DNA of 30,644 nt from Phoronis australis (GCA_002633005.1 NMRA01001072.1:29434-60077); one strand, 5' to 3'. Counted from the stretch's first letter, positions 20,865 to 30,377 are shown. Program-made: numbers and translations. The notes: generated from the sequence alone by a model not told the origin.

Positions 20865-22606
20865 ATGTGAAACAGGCAATCGCCTTTTGAGTAATGTTTG
20901 TTATTAAATTATTTATTCGTGTTACACTTTATAACCTCAAGTGAATGACCTGATATAATGACAACCGTTTTATTGGTTATACGTTGTATTATAATTCAGT
21001 CAGTTTCTTCGGCAATGTGGTTGAGAACTAGAATCATATTTTTGATACCTTGGGTGAATTGTGTTTTCGCTGTGAGCACGTTGAAATCTCCAATCAAAAC
21101 TATCAATCACTGTTTCGTCATATTCATTAGCAGTAAGTATCTTTGAGACTGTTATTTCGTGTCAATGCACAGTTACAGCCTAAGTCACGTAATACTGTCA
21201 CGAGAGTTCAGGAGAGTGCCACTCTCCACGTGCACATCCCGATTCTCAGTGTTTTCCCTATCGAACGTACATTGAGTCGCACGCGTACATGTAGCTTCAA
21301 GAACAATTCTCACAAAGTGTCTTGTCAACATTACAGATGTTGAGATCACAACTTGAACACATGGTTTTGAAAACAATTTGCATCACTCATATGACATCAA
21401 AACGCAAACCTTTATACAATATGTGGAGCACTAATGTCGACCACCAACTGCATACACAAGGTTTCGTTCGTTTGAGCACCGCGACATCTTTGGTGAAGCA
21501 ATGAACCCTGCAATGTTTCGATACCCCTATTCACACAGTTTGTCTTATACTTGTCTGAAAAATGAGTTTTAAATGTGTCCTGCTCAGCGCATAACCACGT
21601 TTCGCCGGCACTTTTACACAAGTGAAGTAGCTTGGCTAACATTAGTAAAAATACCACCGTTTCTTTATTTACGTGGACTCAACATAAAATTATCCATTTT
21701 ATGTTTTTATGGTTTACTTAAAGAACCAAAAACTAAATTTGTTGCAACTGCAGTAGCCACAAGTGCCTTGAACACGTTGTTCGGCAGCCTGGAAGTTGCA
21801 CGAACGTGCCTGAGCAATAAAACGACAACTAGGGAAAATGGTAGGGACCTTATCTTGATGCATCGAAAATATGCTTGATTGGAAAATCGAAGATTTTTAT
21901 TTGAAATATTCAAATCAGTTCAATAAATCCGATAATTCAGACTTTCATTTGGATTAAAAATAGCTACATGTATCTGTGTTCTGTCCAGAAATGTTGGAAA
22001 ACTTTAGACTTTAATTTTAATTGAAAATTACTTAAAATGTATCAATTGCGAAACAAAAACGACTTTAAGATAGATGGCAATTGCTAGTACATCTGAAATG
22101 TTTGAGCAAATTTTATCTTTCACGAACGTATTGCTGTGCATGCGGAAGGGCCTAAACATTTGAATGTACATATTATACGGAAACGGCAAAAGTCACTATG
22201 ACGTGCAATTAGCTCACTTTTTATGGAAGAGGAACTTTGTGTGTTGCCAAAGATAATGAAACAGTTTGATAGGTGAAGGAGCAAGCAAGACATTGCACCT
22301 CGATTAAGAATATTGGATATTTGGGCTAACTAACTAAAGTAAGGGCACCGGTGTTTTCCTTGGAAATTGTGGAGAGATGTAGAAATGCCGCGTCGCCGGA
22401 AGTTATATGAATAAATGATATAACGCTAAAAAAGACCGGCTACAGAAAAATCCCTTTTAGGGGAATTCAGTGAAACAAATCATTTTTAGGTTTTACATTT
22501 TGAATAACATTTCTACTTTACTTTAGTTTCGACAGCCCTAATTAGCAACAGAAACATGGCCTTTTCACCTTTAATTCATTGAAGTTGACCTATTTTATTT
22601 TCCTTC
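20865..22606. other. Intron between exons D and G; one unassigned open frame
   Basis: The only frame with protein-like composition is 21573-21878 on the plus strand (101 codons). It contains KTKFVATAVATSALNTLFGS and ends NKTTTRENGRDLILMHRKYA. The minus strand over the same bases is also open (21707-21913), which weakens the case. I do not recognise the family. TACATGTA palindromes lie at 21286 and 21965. Confidence 0.3.
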
Positions 22607-22694
22607 GATGGTGACAGACCACCTCACATCGGGTCTAAGACTGGTAGACTAACTTTTTCTTGAAAAGAGTGCTGATGTCCCTGTTGCCAATCAA
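22607..22694 (+). pseudogene. Decayed ankyrin exon F
   Basis: The start reads DGDRPPHIGSK, matching the ankyrin opening DGxTPLHxA with two substitutions. After a frame change it ends FLEKSADVPVANQ, matching LLLEKGADVxVxN. The length is 88 bp instead of 99, an out-of-frame loss of 11 bp in the middle, and TAG and TGA codons break it in single frames. The acceptor position reads TTCG rather than CAG and no GT follows the last codon. Both splice sites are therefore lost and the exon is dead. Confidence 0.55.
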
Positions 22695-22977
22695 TTAAAA
22701 CTTGTTTGGAAATCAGTATGTGTAGTAAGACAACTTTACTAGAATAGTAAAAATACCACTCTTACTTTTCTTTCTGGTGTCGAGGTCTTATTGTCTTTGT
22801 GGTACAAAAAAATTCAAATTATAGGTTGGTGCACAGTGTCATGGTCACCACCTTCTGCAGGCAATATAAATTAAATTTCATTTTTTCACTGTCCATAATA
22901 AGCTTCAACCAAGACCCTGTGTCTCAAAACATTTTTATTAATACATCTGAAGGGATTTAGTAGCCTTTATTATAGCT

Positions 22978-22990
22978 GTTGCTAGGGAAC
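22978..22990. promoter_or_regulatory. Weak RFX X-box-like site
   Basis: GTTGCTAGGGAAC resembles the X-box with a one-base shorter spacer than the site at 12221. It lies about 150 bp upstream of the THAP relic, so it could be a leftover promoter element, but the match is imperfect. Confidence 0.15.
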
Positions 22991-23143
22991 AAGCAAAACA
23001 TTTTCGTATTTTTTCTATGATTGTTGTTGTGCATGTACATGTGCATGTACGTAGTGGCTGGAAGACAGTTAGTCGTTGTAGTTTTCACCAGTGCGAAACT
23101 GAGTTTGGAGGAAAGTTGGCCGAGAACTATCTCTTTAGATATT

Positions 23144-23394
23144 AAAAGGTGTGTTAGTGGAGGCTGTAGTAACTGCAACTTGACTGAGAACGTCCTAGGA
23201 TGTTCATATTTCAAAAATACGTGAAAGTTGCACAGAAATGACATCGGGTTATTGTCCGCACGAGAGTGTGGAATGTCATTTTGGAACATGCGATTCAGTC
23301 GGGAGCCAAACTTTGTTCGACACATTTCAATGAATCGCACTTCGACCAAGCACACAAGTGGGGTTACGATAATGGACTCGCTTCCTTGCAAGTG
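23144..23394 (+). pseudogene. Broken THAP zinc-finger domain
   Basis: The first frame gives KRCVSGGCSNCNLTENV, with the THAP CxxxxC pair. After a frameshift near 23210 a second frame gives VKVAQK-stop-HRVIV and then GAKLCSTHFNESHFD, the THAP CxxH pair with its usual HFxxxxFD tail, followed by HKWGYDNGL. THAP domains bind DNA through a C2CH zinc site and occur in P-element transposases and animal transcription factors. The TGA at 23239-23241 stands where the family has a conserved Trp (TGG). Frameshift plus stop make this a dead copy. Minus-strand frames here (22957-23403, 23327-23674) are shadows. Confidence 0.6.
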
Positions 23395-23439
23395 TACTAT
23401 CAAATTTTATCAATAACAAGTAAACTGCTTTCATTCTAG

Positions 23440-24086
23440 GGCCCTCGATGCCAGGCACTCGACTTCGGTCTAGATGAAGTGCTAAGCCTCCTACATGTAC
23501 TAGGCTTGCATGTATGCATTCGGGTAAATCACTATCATGACCCATGTTCGAGACTGTGTTACCGTCAAAAAATAAAATTGTTGGACACTCACCAAATGCC
23601 AACCTAGTCTCATGCAAAGAGTTGTATAGCTGTGAAAATGAAAATATCGGACAATGTTTGAGAAATGTATGCATGTTTTTGTCTATGAATTTTATGCATT
23701 TTTTGCATTACGGGTGGCTGTTTTAAAAATTACAATTTTTAACTGTCGACAGCAGAAAAGAAATGTATTTTATTAAGTAAGCAATTGCTTTGATACGGCT
23801 GGGAACAAGTTGAGTCACTTTCATATTCACTTAGATGAAGTAGCGATTAATCTTTGAGGAATGGTAGGGTTCATCATAAAACAGGTACTCGTTACGCAAT
23901 TATCAATTTTGTTTTTTAACCCTCACCTACTGAAAAGAAGGTTAAAGACACACTGTGTACTAAAATGAACTGTAGAATGTCTTTGCCTAGGCAACATAGC
24001 AAATTATTCAATATCTGAACAAAGCAAAGGTTTTGATATTGACTGGGTTCTGCTATGCTGAAAATGGGCCAAAAAGCTAAAAGAAT
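23440..24086. other. No gene seen between THAP relic and motif array
   Basis: Continuation of a THAP gene or of a P-type transposase was looked for downstream and not found. The minus-strand frame of 115 codons (23327-23674), with GECPTILFFDGNTV, matches no family I know. A TACATGTA palindrome lies at 23492-23499. Confidence 0.35.
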
Positions 24087-24910
24087 GTAGTGTACGTACC
24101 CCCATGTGGAATTCAGTAACACAAATGGTCATTGCAAATAAAATTATTGCCTTTTAAATAACAACATGGTGCTTATTATCACCAAAGTTAAATAAATGAC
24201 CATACAGCATTGTGTTACCATGTGATGCAGAAAAAGTGATGTAGTGTACGTACCCCAATGTTTACAAATGCCATGAAATTAATGTATCACTTTGTAAGTG
24301 AGCAGCATTGGTCAAAGACAGTGTCCTTCCTTCAAATGTTAGGTTGAATGGGTGTTTGTTGCGAATACATTTGTTTTGAGTGAATTTTTTGCATTTGCGT
24401 AGCGTACATACCCCATTATTTTGATTTTCAAATTTTGGCAGATACATGTATGTGTGCTTTTTATTTTTCCTCTTTGAATTGACATAGTAAATCAGCTATC
24501 TCTCAATAGATTCTCAGTATTTCGTTACAAACCTGACATGTCATTGACATGTAGTGTACGTACCCCGATGTGAACAAATAACATGAAGCAAAAACATTAC
24601 ACGGTTAGTAAGCAACACTTCTCACAGACTGCTTCCTCAATTAAAATGCTAGGTTAAAGCGTGTTACTTACAAATACATTTGTTTTGAGTGAAATATTAG
24701 CATTTATGTAGTGCAATTACCCCTATATTTTAACCAGTGCCTGTGTTCAAAGAATGACAGACAGAAATGCACGTGTATACTGTACTTTTTATTTGCTCTA
24801 TCTGAATACATTTGGTAAATGACCTAACTCTCAGTATATTCTAAGGAATTCTTATTAACCTGACAAGTCATTGAAGTGTAGTGTACATTAACCCGTGTAG
24901 TGTACGTACC
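24087..24910. repeat. Higher-order 310-bp tandem repeat carrying a 15-bp motif
   Basis: The motif GTAGTGTACGTACCCC or a close variant lies at 24087, 24241, 24399, 24551, 24708, 24878 and 24897, always in the same orientation. The first six spacings are 154, 158, 152, 157 and 170 bp. Context alternates: sites 24399 and 24708 follow ATTTGTTTTGAGTGAA, and sites 24551 and 24878 follow GACA-GTCATTGA, giving a period near 310 bp. The motif core GTACGTAC is a perfect palindrome. Flanks have diverged more than the motif. Confidence 0.65.
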
Positions 24911-25200
24911 TTCAACCCCTGTGCTATAAAGTATTGCCCACAAGTATTTTTACATACCCGCGGTTCCCTTGAACTGAATACTGGTATTTCCAAAATGCAT
25001 CCAGTATGACAAAAAGCAATGGACATTATCAAGTTCGCTGGCAATACAATGACACACAGGGGTTAGCCAGTAATATCATAGAAGACACGTCACGTGACAA
25101 CTGATGTTACAGAGTAAGGTTCTCTACCTCTCAAGACATTTTGCAACAATAAACTAATAGATGCAGCACAAAACTCGAGACCATCCCATACATTTGTAAC

Positions 25201-25668
25201 TTAGTCAAATTTCACGTTGATTGACTGCGCAGTGTACGTACCCCTCCAACAGTAAAATTTTTTACACTTTACAAGTTGAACACTGGGCCGAGCATTGCTA
25301 AAATATTTTGACCAACTGGTGAATGTATTACAAACTGGGCAAATACCACCAATAAAATTTTTGAAAAAAGTAGCTACTTGCCATTTTCTTTTTGTAAGAA
25401 TCACATTGCAAAACAAGAAGTTCTCATTATACTGTGTTAAGGTATGCAATGTATCATCGTCTAGAAAAACTTGAACAACTTTCATATGTGATACTTCCTC
25501 AATCTGATCAAGAAAGTATTCAATTAACCGCAACCTTATGTATTGTTGCATGCTAGAAGTGAGCTGTGACCACAAGTTGTAGTGTACGTACCCTTTTTTA
25601 CTACTGTGATGCATTAGGTTATGAAATTCTATTCGGTGGTTCTTGTGCAAAAATATTTTAGAATACAA
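25201..25668 (-). CDS. Hypothetical 155-codon frame spanning two copies of the 15-bp motif
   Basis: This is the longest protein-like frame in the window apart from the 171-codon frame inside the inverted-repeat element. It begins MYSKIFLHKNHRIEF, has a helical segment YIRLRLIEYFLDQIEEV, then GGICPVCNTFTSWSKYF and VKCKKFYCW near the end. The CPVC and KCxxxxC pairs could form a zinc knuckle, but the family is not recognised. The 15-bp motif is read through twice, as KKGYVHYN near residue 28 and RGTYTAQ near residue 145. It ends with a normal stop; no splice donor or upstream acceptor is obvious. It may be a relic of the element that also generated the motif array. Confidence 0.3.
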   Translation of the reverse strand: MYSKIFLHKNHRIEFHNLMHHSSKKGYVHYNLWSQLTSSMQQYIRLRLIEYFLDQIEEVSHMKVVQVFLDDDTLHTLTQYNENFLFCNVILTKRKWQVATFFKNFIGGICPVCNTFTSWSKYFSNARPSVQLVKCKKFYCWRGTYTAQSINVKFD

Positions 25669-25740
25669 ACCTGGGAAGACGGTACTTTAAAACAACCCAG
25701 CTTTGACAGTTATATGATAACCATCACTCTTCACCAAAAG

Positions 25741-25908
25741 TTGCCACCGAATATGGACCTAGATTGTGATTTGGCCGATCGTTTTTAGCCTCGCCGTGCT
25801 CATTCTATCATGACAACCACAAGTGACTCGGGTTTACTGTAACCCTCGCCAGTGATTACTGAGTGTCTGTTTTGTTAATGTTGACCATTCCTTGGTTCAT
25901 TTGATTGG
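25741..25908. repeat. Dispersed repeat, fragment 1 (partner of 28984-29150)
   Basis: From TTGCCACCGAATATGGACCT to CCTTGGTTCATTTGATTG the segment is about 90% identical by eye to 28984-29150, same orientation. In the second location it is joined directly to the 16012-type repeat, which suggests both are parts of one longer element. Confidence 0.75.
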
Positions 25909-27667
25909 GGCTCACATATGTCTGCATCATTTCTCCTGCAAGTTGGCCGAGCGGGACCCAAAGCCGATTAAAGTTCGCTGACTGGAAGTCACATACATTT
26001 TCTGATTCTTCCGGTACTTCGGTTTAAACCCGTCTCCACTCTCCTCTCTGTCTGCATAAGACTTGTCCAGTTCTCGCTCAAAATCCTCATCTTCCAATTG
26101 TCAGAAAAATCCGACGCACGTTGTACAGTTGAGACAATAAGTGTGATGTCAGTAAAGATTTTATTGGCTTCCTTATACAAACTTAAAACATCTAAGAACT
26201 GGCCAATGTGTCTTGGGGTTTCTCATATATTTATCGTACTGTATCTGAGCGTATTTAGAACCTTGCATTACAAAACACAGAGAAACACGTCTACTTATAC
26301 GCAGGATATCCACCTGCGCACTAAATAACATAAGGCATGCGTGGGTATGTGACCCACTTCAGTAGGAAAGTTTTCTCATTTCCTTTACAGCAGATATAGA
26401 AGCAAGTGGCTGATTACCCGTCGCATTTGGACTGATCTGCAATGGTTTACATGTTTCTGTTCTTATTCACAAATGTTCGTTCTGGTTGTTCCTCTTTAGG
26501 AGTAATGTTCTTTGCAAAGTGTTCAATAAATATATTGCATACAGTGTATGCTCAGGTGGTCGAATAAATGTCAGTTGGAATCTGAGTGCATATCGTATAT
26601 TACTGAAACGCAAAAGATTTGTTCCTGATGGCTATTCTCACTGCAACAAAAAGTTGAGGGAATTCAGTTGGCAGGGTATAGACCGAGCTTCGCTTGATAT
26701 TTGATTCAAGTATTGGTAAGATGCAAACCAATGTTCTAATGCGACAACAATCGATATTGTAAGCCCATTGGCTCAGCATCACTTTGGTCAACAGACGGTC
26801 CATCAGGTGTCACCAGATCGCCCACGTGTAACTCAGTGAATTTTGTTTGATACACAATCGAAAAACACTGTGCCTGATGGTGCTTCAACTGTTGAGGATT
26901 AACACATATGTTACGGTATACCCTACCGAAAGTTTCCAAACAACCGCCCGCCTGAAGCTGAGTCACGTGATTGTATTACAAAACACTGTTTTAAAAGTGT
27001 TAGTGTCTTGATACTTCCCATCCTGTACCGCGTTTGTTTTGCTCACAGTGCACAATGATTGTGTTAATGTTTTGCATGTTTATCATTTTGCGTATTTTGA
27101 AGAATGCTTAAAAACTGTGGACATCAACCCTCTTATTGTACATATAGGGTTTTATTAAGGGAACTGCTGAATTTAATTTTTCGCCGTTCACTTATCTTTC
27201 ATTTTTCTCAGGTGTTTTGTGCAATGGGCCCAACCATGAGGCCTGCGCACGTCTGATGCACCGCAAATGACATCAGACCACCTGCACTATTTTTTTTATC
27301 TTTCATTATTTGCGTCACGTAAACATATCGTCATCATGGTTTAGCAAAGAAGGAAAGGTTCGTTGATACCAAAACAATGGTTACCATAATAAGACCAGAT
27401 TTTATTTCCTATCAATCTTGAACACGTGACGTCAAAAACGTTGTTACAATTTTCTAAAATATTTCCCTTTTGCTTTTACAACGTTTATGAAAATAATCAT
27501 ACAATGTTTGATATCATATCTGCTTCATGTTGAACTCAGTTTTATTTTTGACACTTTGACTTTAATTCGGTCAACCACGTTTTCATTTACACGAGTTGTT
27601 CATTCAACAAATGTAACTGGTTTTAATATGTTTATGGTGTGTCAGTCACTTTTAATGCTTGTTGTAG
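25909..27667. other. Intron before exon G; no gene supported
   Basis: Several frames of 63-76 codons overlap on both strands (25989-26328, 26486-26966). The minus-strand frame 26736-26966 contains KFTELHVGDLVTPDGPSVDQ and reads smoothly, but I recognise no family. A tRNA-like GGCCGAGCGG near 25945 is not followed by a tRNA fold. The intron ends with acceptor AATGCTTGTTGTAG. Confidence 0.35.
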
Positions 27668-27766
27668 GGAGGCCACACACCACTGTACATTGCGTCTTTG
27701 AATGGCCATCAAAAAGTTGTTGAACTTCTTCTAAAAAAGGGCGTCGATGCCACGGTTGTCAATATG
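27668..27766 (+). CDS. Ankyrin-repeat gene, exon G (complete ANK repeat)
   Basis: Acceptor TGCTTGTTGTAG and donor GTAAGA bound 33 codons in phase 0: GGHTPLYIASLNGHQKVVEL followed by LLKKGVDATVVNM. TPLYIA, NGHQKVVELLL and the GVDATVVN loop fit an ankyrin repeat without defects. It continues the array in frame after exon D. The plus-strand frame that overlaps it (27487-27723) is in a different phase and is a shadow. The donor shows that at least one more exon follows, in the remaining window or beyond; none was recognised downstream. Confidence 0.85.
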
Positions 27767-28190
27767 GTAAGATAAGATCGAGTGTCAATCAAATTGTGAG
27801 ATCTGTTATTATTGTCTTTCTCTGGATTGCAACTCGCTCTACTTCTCAAGCAGCTGTCACAATGGTTTCAACTTGTTCCGTATCAATCGTGTTTACACAA
27901 ACATTTGCGTCCTATCACATTGTGGTGCTGTAATTGAAAACTCGGTCCAATTCGATAAATCATCTCGGTATCAGATACATGTATATCCTGACTTGACTTG
28001 ACATTTAGCTGCAAGCCAAAGCTATCGATCACAAGTTATCGATATGGACCTGTATAATCTACAGTGTACGCATATACCTATCCTATATACATGTACCCTG
28101 ACAGAGTACATGAAAGAGTTTCTTGTTTTTGCGATCAAACCAACAGGCGGCGTACCGGCCACAAGCTTTAGAAATACATAAATAGATTGT
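27767..28190. other. Intron after exon G; no gene seen
   Basis: AT-rich sequence with two TACATGTA palindromes (27976-27983 and 28088-28095). No exon or RNA gene was recognised. Confidence 0.45.
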
Positions 28191-28515
28191 ATCCGTTATA
28201 CCGTAAGTTGAACTAGAAGCCTTAACCACTGGTGGCACTGGTTAAATAATGTTTGGTAAATATGGCCTTGAAAAGGCATATCCTAGCGGCCAGTACGGTA
28301 ATCAATGCATCCGGTATAATATGCGTTCTTGGTGATAAATATAGAGGTCAGTGTATTAAATGTTTCCAAATTCACCATTAAGACGAGGCCTTGTATGTGC
28401 GATCCTAACGGGCATTAGAAAAGTCAATGTTTCCGATATATAATGAGTTATCTCTTAATTTATATAGATGAACCTAGCGGCCAATTAAGAGGCCACAATG
28501 TGTCCGATATATCGT
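28191..28515. repeat. Diverged tandem repeat of about 120 bp
   Basis: Two anchors recur in register. ATCCGTTATA, ATCCGGTATA, TTCCGATATA and GTCCGATATA start at 28191, 28309, 28431 and 28502. CCTAGCGGCCA, CCTAACGGGCAT and CCTAGCGGCCA start at 28282, 28404 and 28473. The period is 118-122 bp with a shorter last unit of about 70 bp. Between the anchors the units have largely diverged. Confidence 0.5.
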
Positions 28516-28983
28516 GATTTATCTAAATATACTCTCTAGTACATGTTGTCATCAAGCAAGTCAATATATCCTAAAAACATGTACCATCAGTTACTATGGT
28601 CAGCGTATTTGCTAGCCGACCTGGTGGCATGCAGCTGCAGGATACTTTTGAACTGATTATCCTAGTTGAATGTTCATGGAGACAGTTGAGTTGTGACACG
28701 TGCCAAATTTATAGGTCAAATGTAAGCAGTTTATCATGCAAAATGTTATAGAATCAAATAAGGCACATAGGGACCATATTCCCTAATAGCTATAGTCCTA
28801 ATTCTATACAAGTTAACAAGTTATAGTTTTTCACGAAATCGGGAAAAAAATGTTCGGCAAATTTGAAGACCACAAAATAGATATAGGGAAGATATCAGAT
28901 AGTAGATTTCTTGATATTTTCACGGGACAAGTCAAAATAGTGATATAATTTTTATAGGACATGTTGTTTAGAAAGCTTGTTAC
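28516..28983. other. No gene seen
   Basis: AT-rich sequence before the composite repeat. The 71-codon minus-strand frame 28831-29046 runs into the repeat and is not credible as a gene. Confidence 0.4.
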
Positions 28984-29861
28984 TTGCCACCGAATATGGA
29001 CCTTGATTGTGATTTGGCCGATTGCTTTTAGCCTCGCCGTGCTCATTCTATCATGACAACCACAAGTGACTCAGTTTTACTGTAACCCTCGTCAATGATT
29101 ACTAAGTGGCATTTTTGTTAATGTTGACCATTCCTTGGTTCAGTTGATTGTTTTCCCCAGTCTTATTCTTGAGGTTGAATGATTCAGGTATTAGGGACCT
29201 TAACGGTGTTAAAATTTTAGCCATGTTAATTAAATTAGGTCCCATTGTAATGTGGTTCCACTGTATACTTGGAAAATTATGTATCTCTGGTTATACAGAT
29301 AGAGAAATGTGACCAATCAGATGTGACTACAGGTGAATTAGATGAGAGATTGGTGTCAGCTAGGAGACAAGGGCTCGATTAAATGTTTTGATAATGGACA
29401 CCAAATTTCCACTTCATAGACATGCGTATTCATAAAATGGAATGTATTTCGACAAACCCTAAATACTGAGCTAAAAAAAATATTTTACTAATACAAGTCA
29501 GTACTGGAAGAAGTTACTAAAATTACTCTAGTACTCGAGTGTCTTTACTTCACGTAGGATTGTGCCCTTCATGGCGACTGCAGTCAGAATCTAGTTGAGA
29601 AAGCAAATATAATAAAGTCATTATCAACAGGTATAGAGTATTGATGACCTGCAGCTGCATAACAACTTACCTGACCCAACTGGAATCGATACATTCTGTT
29701 CTTCCAGAAATTCTTTGTTGACTGTGTTTCCACTTACATTCGAAACTCAAGCTTGGCCTTGGGCTTAGCCTTAGAGCCTTTCTGATGTTGAAGGTGGGCA
29801 CATATCTTACTTTTACTTGGCCTGATTCCATGCTGAGATCGACGATTTCCACAAACTGGGG
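28984..29861. mobile_element. Composite dispersed repeat, copy 2
   Basis: Bases 28984-29150 match 25741-25908, and 29151-29861 match 16012-16729. The two parts meet at TTGATTGTTTTCCCCAG. The other two locations each hold only one part, so this copy shows the order in a longer element, and the others are 5' or 3' fragments. The match stops at CTGGGG directly before the N at 29862, so its right end is not real. Confidence 0.7.
29671..29852 (-). CDS. Repeat-associated coding exon, copy 2 (partial)
   Basis: The minus-strand frame MEIVDLSMES-GQVKVRYVPTFNI to GRTECIDSSWV matches 16533-16840. Differences are loss of two codons (DG), RK to PR, Leu to Phe, Tyr to His and Tyr to Cys, with no stop, and the donor GTCAG/GTAAGT is kept at 29670. 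The upstream part of the exon is cut by the assembly gap; the frame is open to the gap. Unknown family. Confidence 0.4.
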
Positions 29862-29862
29862 N
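29862..29862. other. Single N: assembly gap or ambiguous base
   Basis: The only ambiguous base in the window. It falls exactly where copy 1 of the repeat has the run GGGGGGTGGGGGG, and the sequence after it (CAGGCACGCC) has no relation to copy 1. The likely cause is a contig join at a G-run in a repeat, so continuity across it is doubtful. Confidence 0.7.
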
Positions 29863-29951
29863 CAGGCACGCCTTTAAATGTTAAACACATTTGTCGTAAT
29901 TTTTGTTGAAACAAGTTGAGGTTTTGGAGTTGCACAAAGCTGTCATAGCCC

Positions 29952-30377
29952 TCAAATTACGACTGTTTGTACAGACCTTCGCCAAACAAAAACGTCGTAG
30001 TTTGGGAAACAACCGTCCAAAGGCACATCTTTACGTTGCTTAAAAATGGAGTACCAACGTCTATCGTTGCAGTTGTTCTGTTCATCGTCGACACCGTATG
30101 AATGTCTATTATACCCACTGCCCCTATCACAGTCCATTTTCATGGGGCGAGCAGCTGAAAACCACCCATCCCAAGCTGCATTCCGGACACGTATTCCGTC
30201 ACTGCAACAATTCGTTGTGTTTGTGTATACTGAAGCAAGGTGTGCTTTGGTCAGAAGCACTTCACAAACTGCACGACAGTTTGAGCTACTTCCGCAAGTC
30301 GCAAATCGTTTGTGCCTTGGAGGTTTGCACAAAAAGTCACAATTTGAAGACTGTAACAGTATGTGCAGTTGCGGCAC
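29952..30377 (-). CDS. Dermatopontin-like open frame (141 codons, partial or relic)
   Basis: The C-terminal half reads AWDGWFSAARPMKMDCDRG, then HSYGVDDEQNNCNDRRWYSI and VPLDGCFPNYDVFVW. Dermatopontins, secreted extracellular-matrix proteins, repeat the pattern WDxxFxxxC-x2-G ... SxH-N-EDRxWxFxC ... C-W-x-x-Y. The WD, DC, G, SY, DRRW and GC-x3-Y elements are present in order; about four extra residues precede DRRW and the Cys after it is missing. The N-terminal half is Cys-rich but not clearly in the family; TTGTTGCAG near 30215 could be a splice acceptor, so the exon may begin there. Stop at 29952-29954. Two plus-strand frames (30046-30426, 30098-30412) cover the same bases, and one of them may instead be real. 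Confidence 0.32.
   Translation of the reverse strand: MPQLHILLQSSNCDFLCKPPRHKRFATCGSSSNCRAVCEVLLTKAHLASVYTNTTNCCSDGIRVRNAAWDGWFSAARPMKMDCDRGSGYNRHSYGVDDEQNNCNDRRWYSIFKQRKDVPLDGCFPNYDVFVWRRSVQTVVI

Noticed and set aside
22957-23403. 148-codon minus-strand open frame
   Set aside because: It lies antisense to the THAP relic, whose cysteine and histidine pattern explains the bases better.
25930-25990. tRNA-like GTTGGCCGAGCGG (Leu or Ser type A-box)
   Set aside because: No matching acceptor stem, anticodon arm or B-box follows at the required distance.
27211-27270. Ankyrin-like NHEACARLMHRK after an acceptor-like TTTTTCTCAG
   Set aside because: The match is short, a stop follows, and no TPLH signature precedes it. 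Too weak to call another relic exon.
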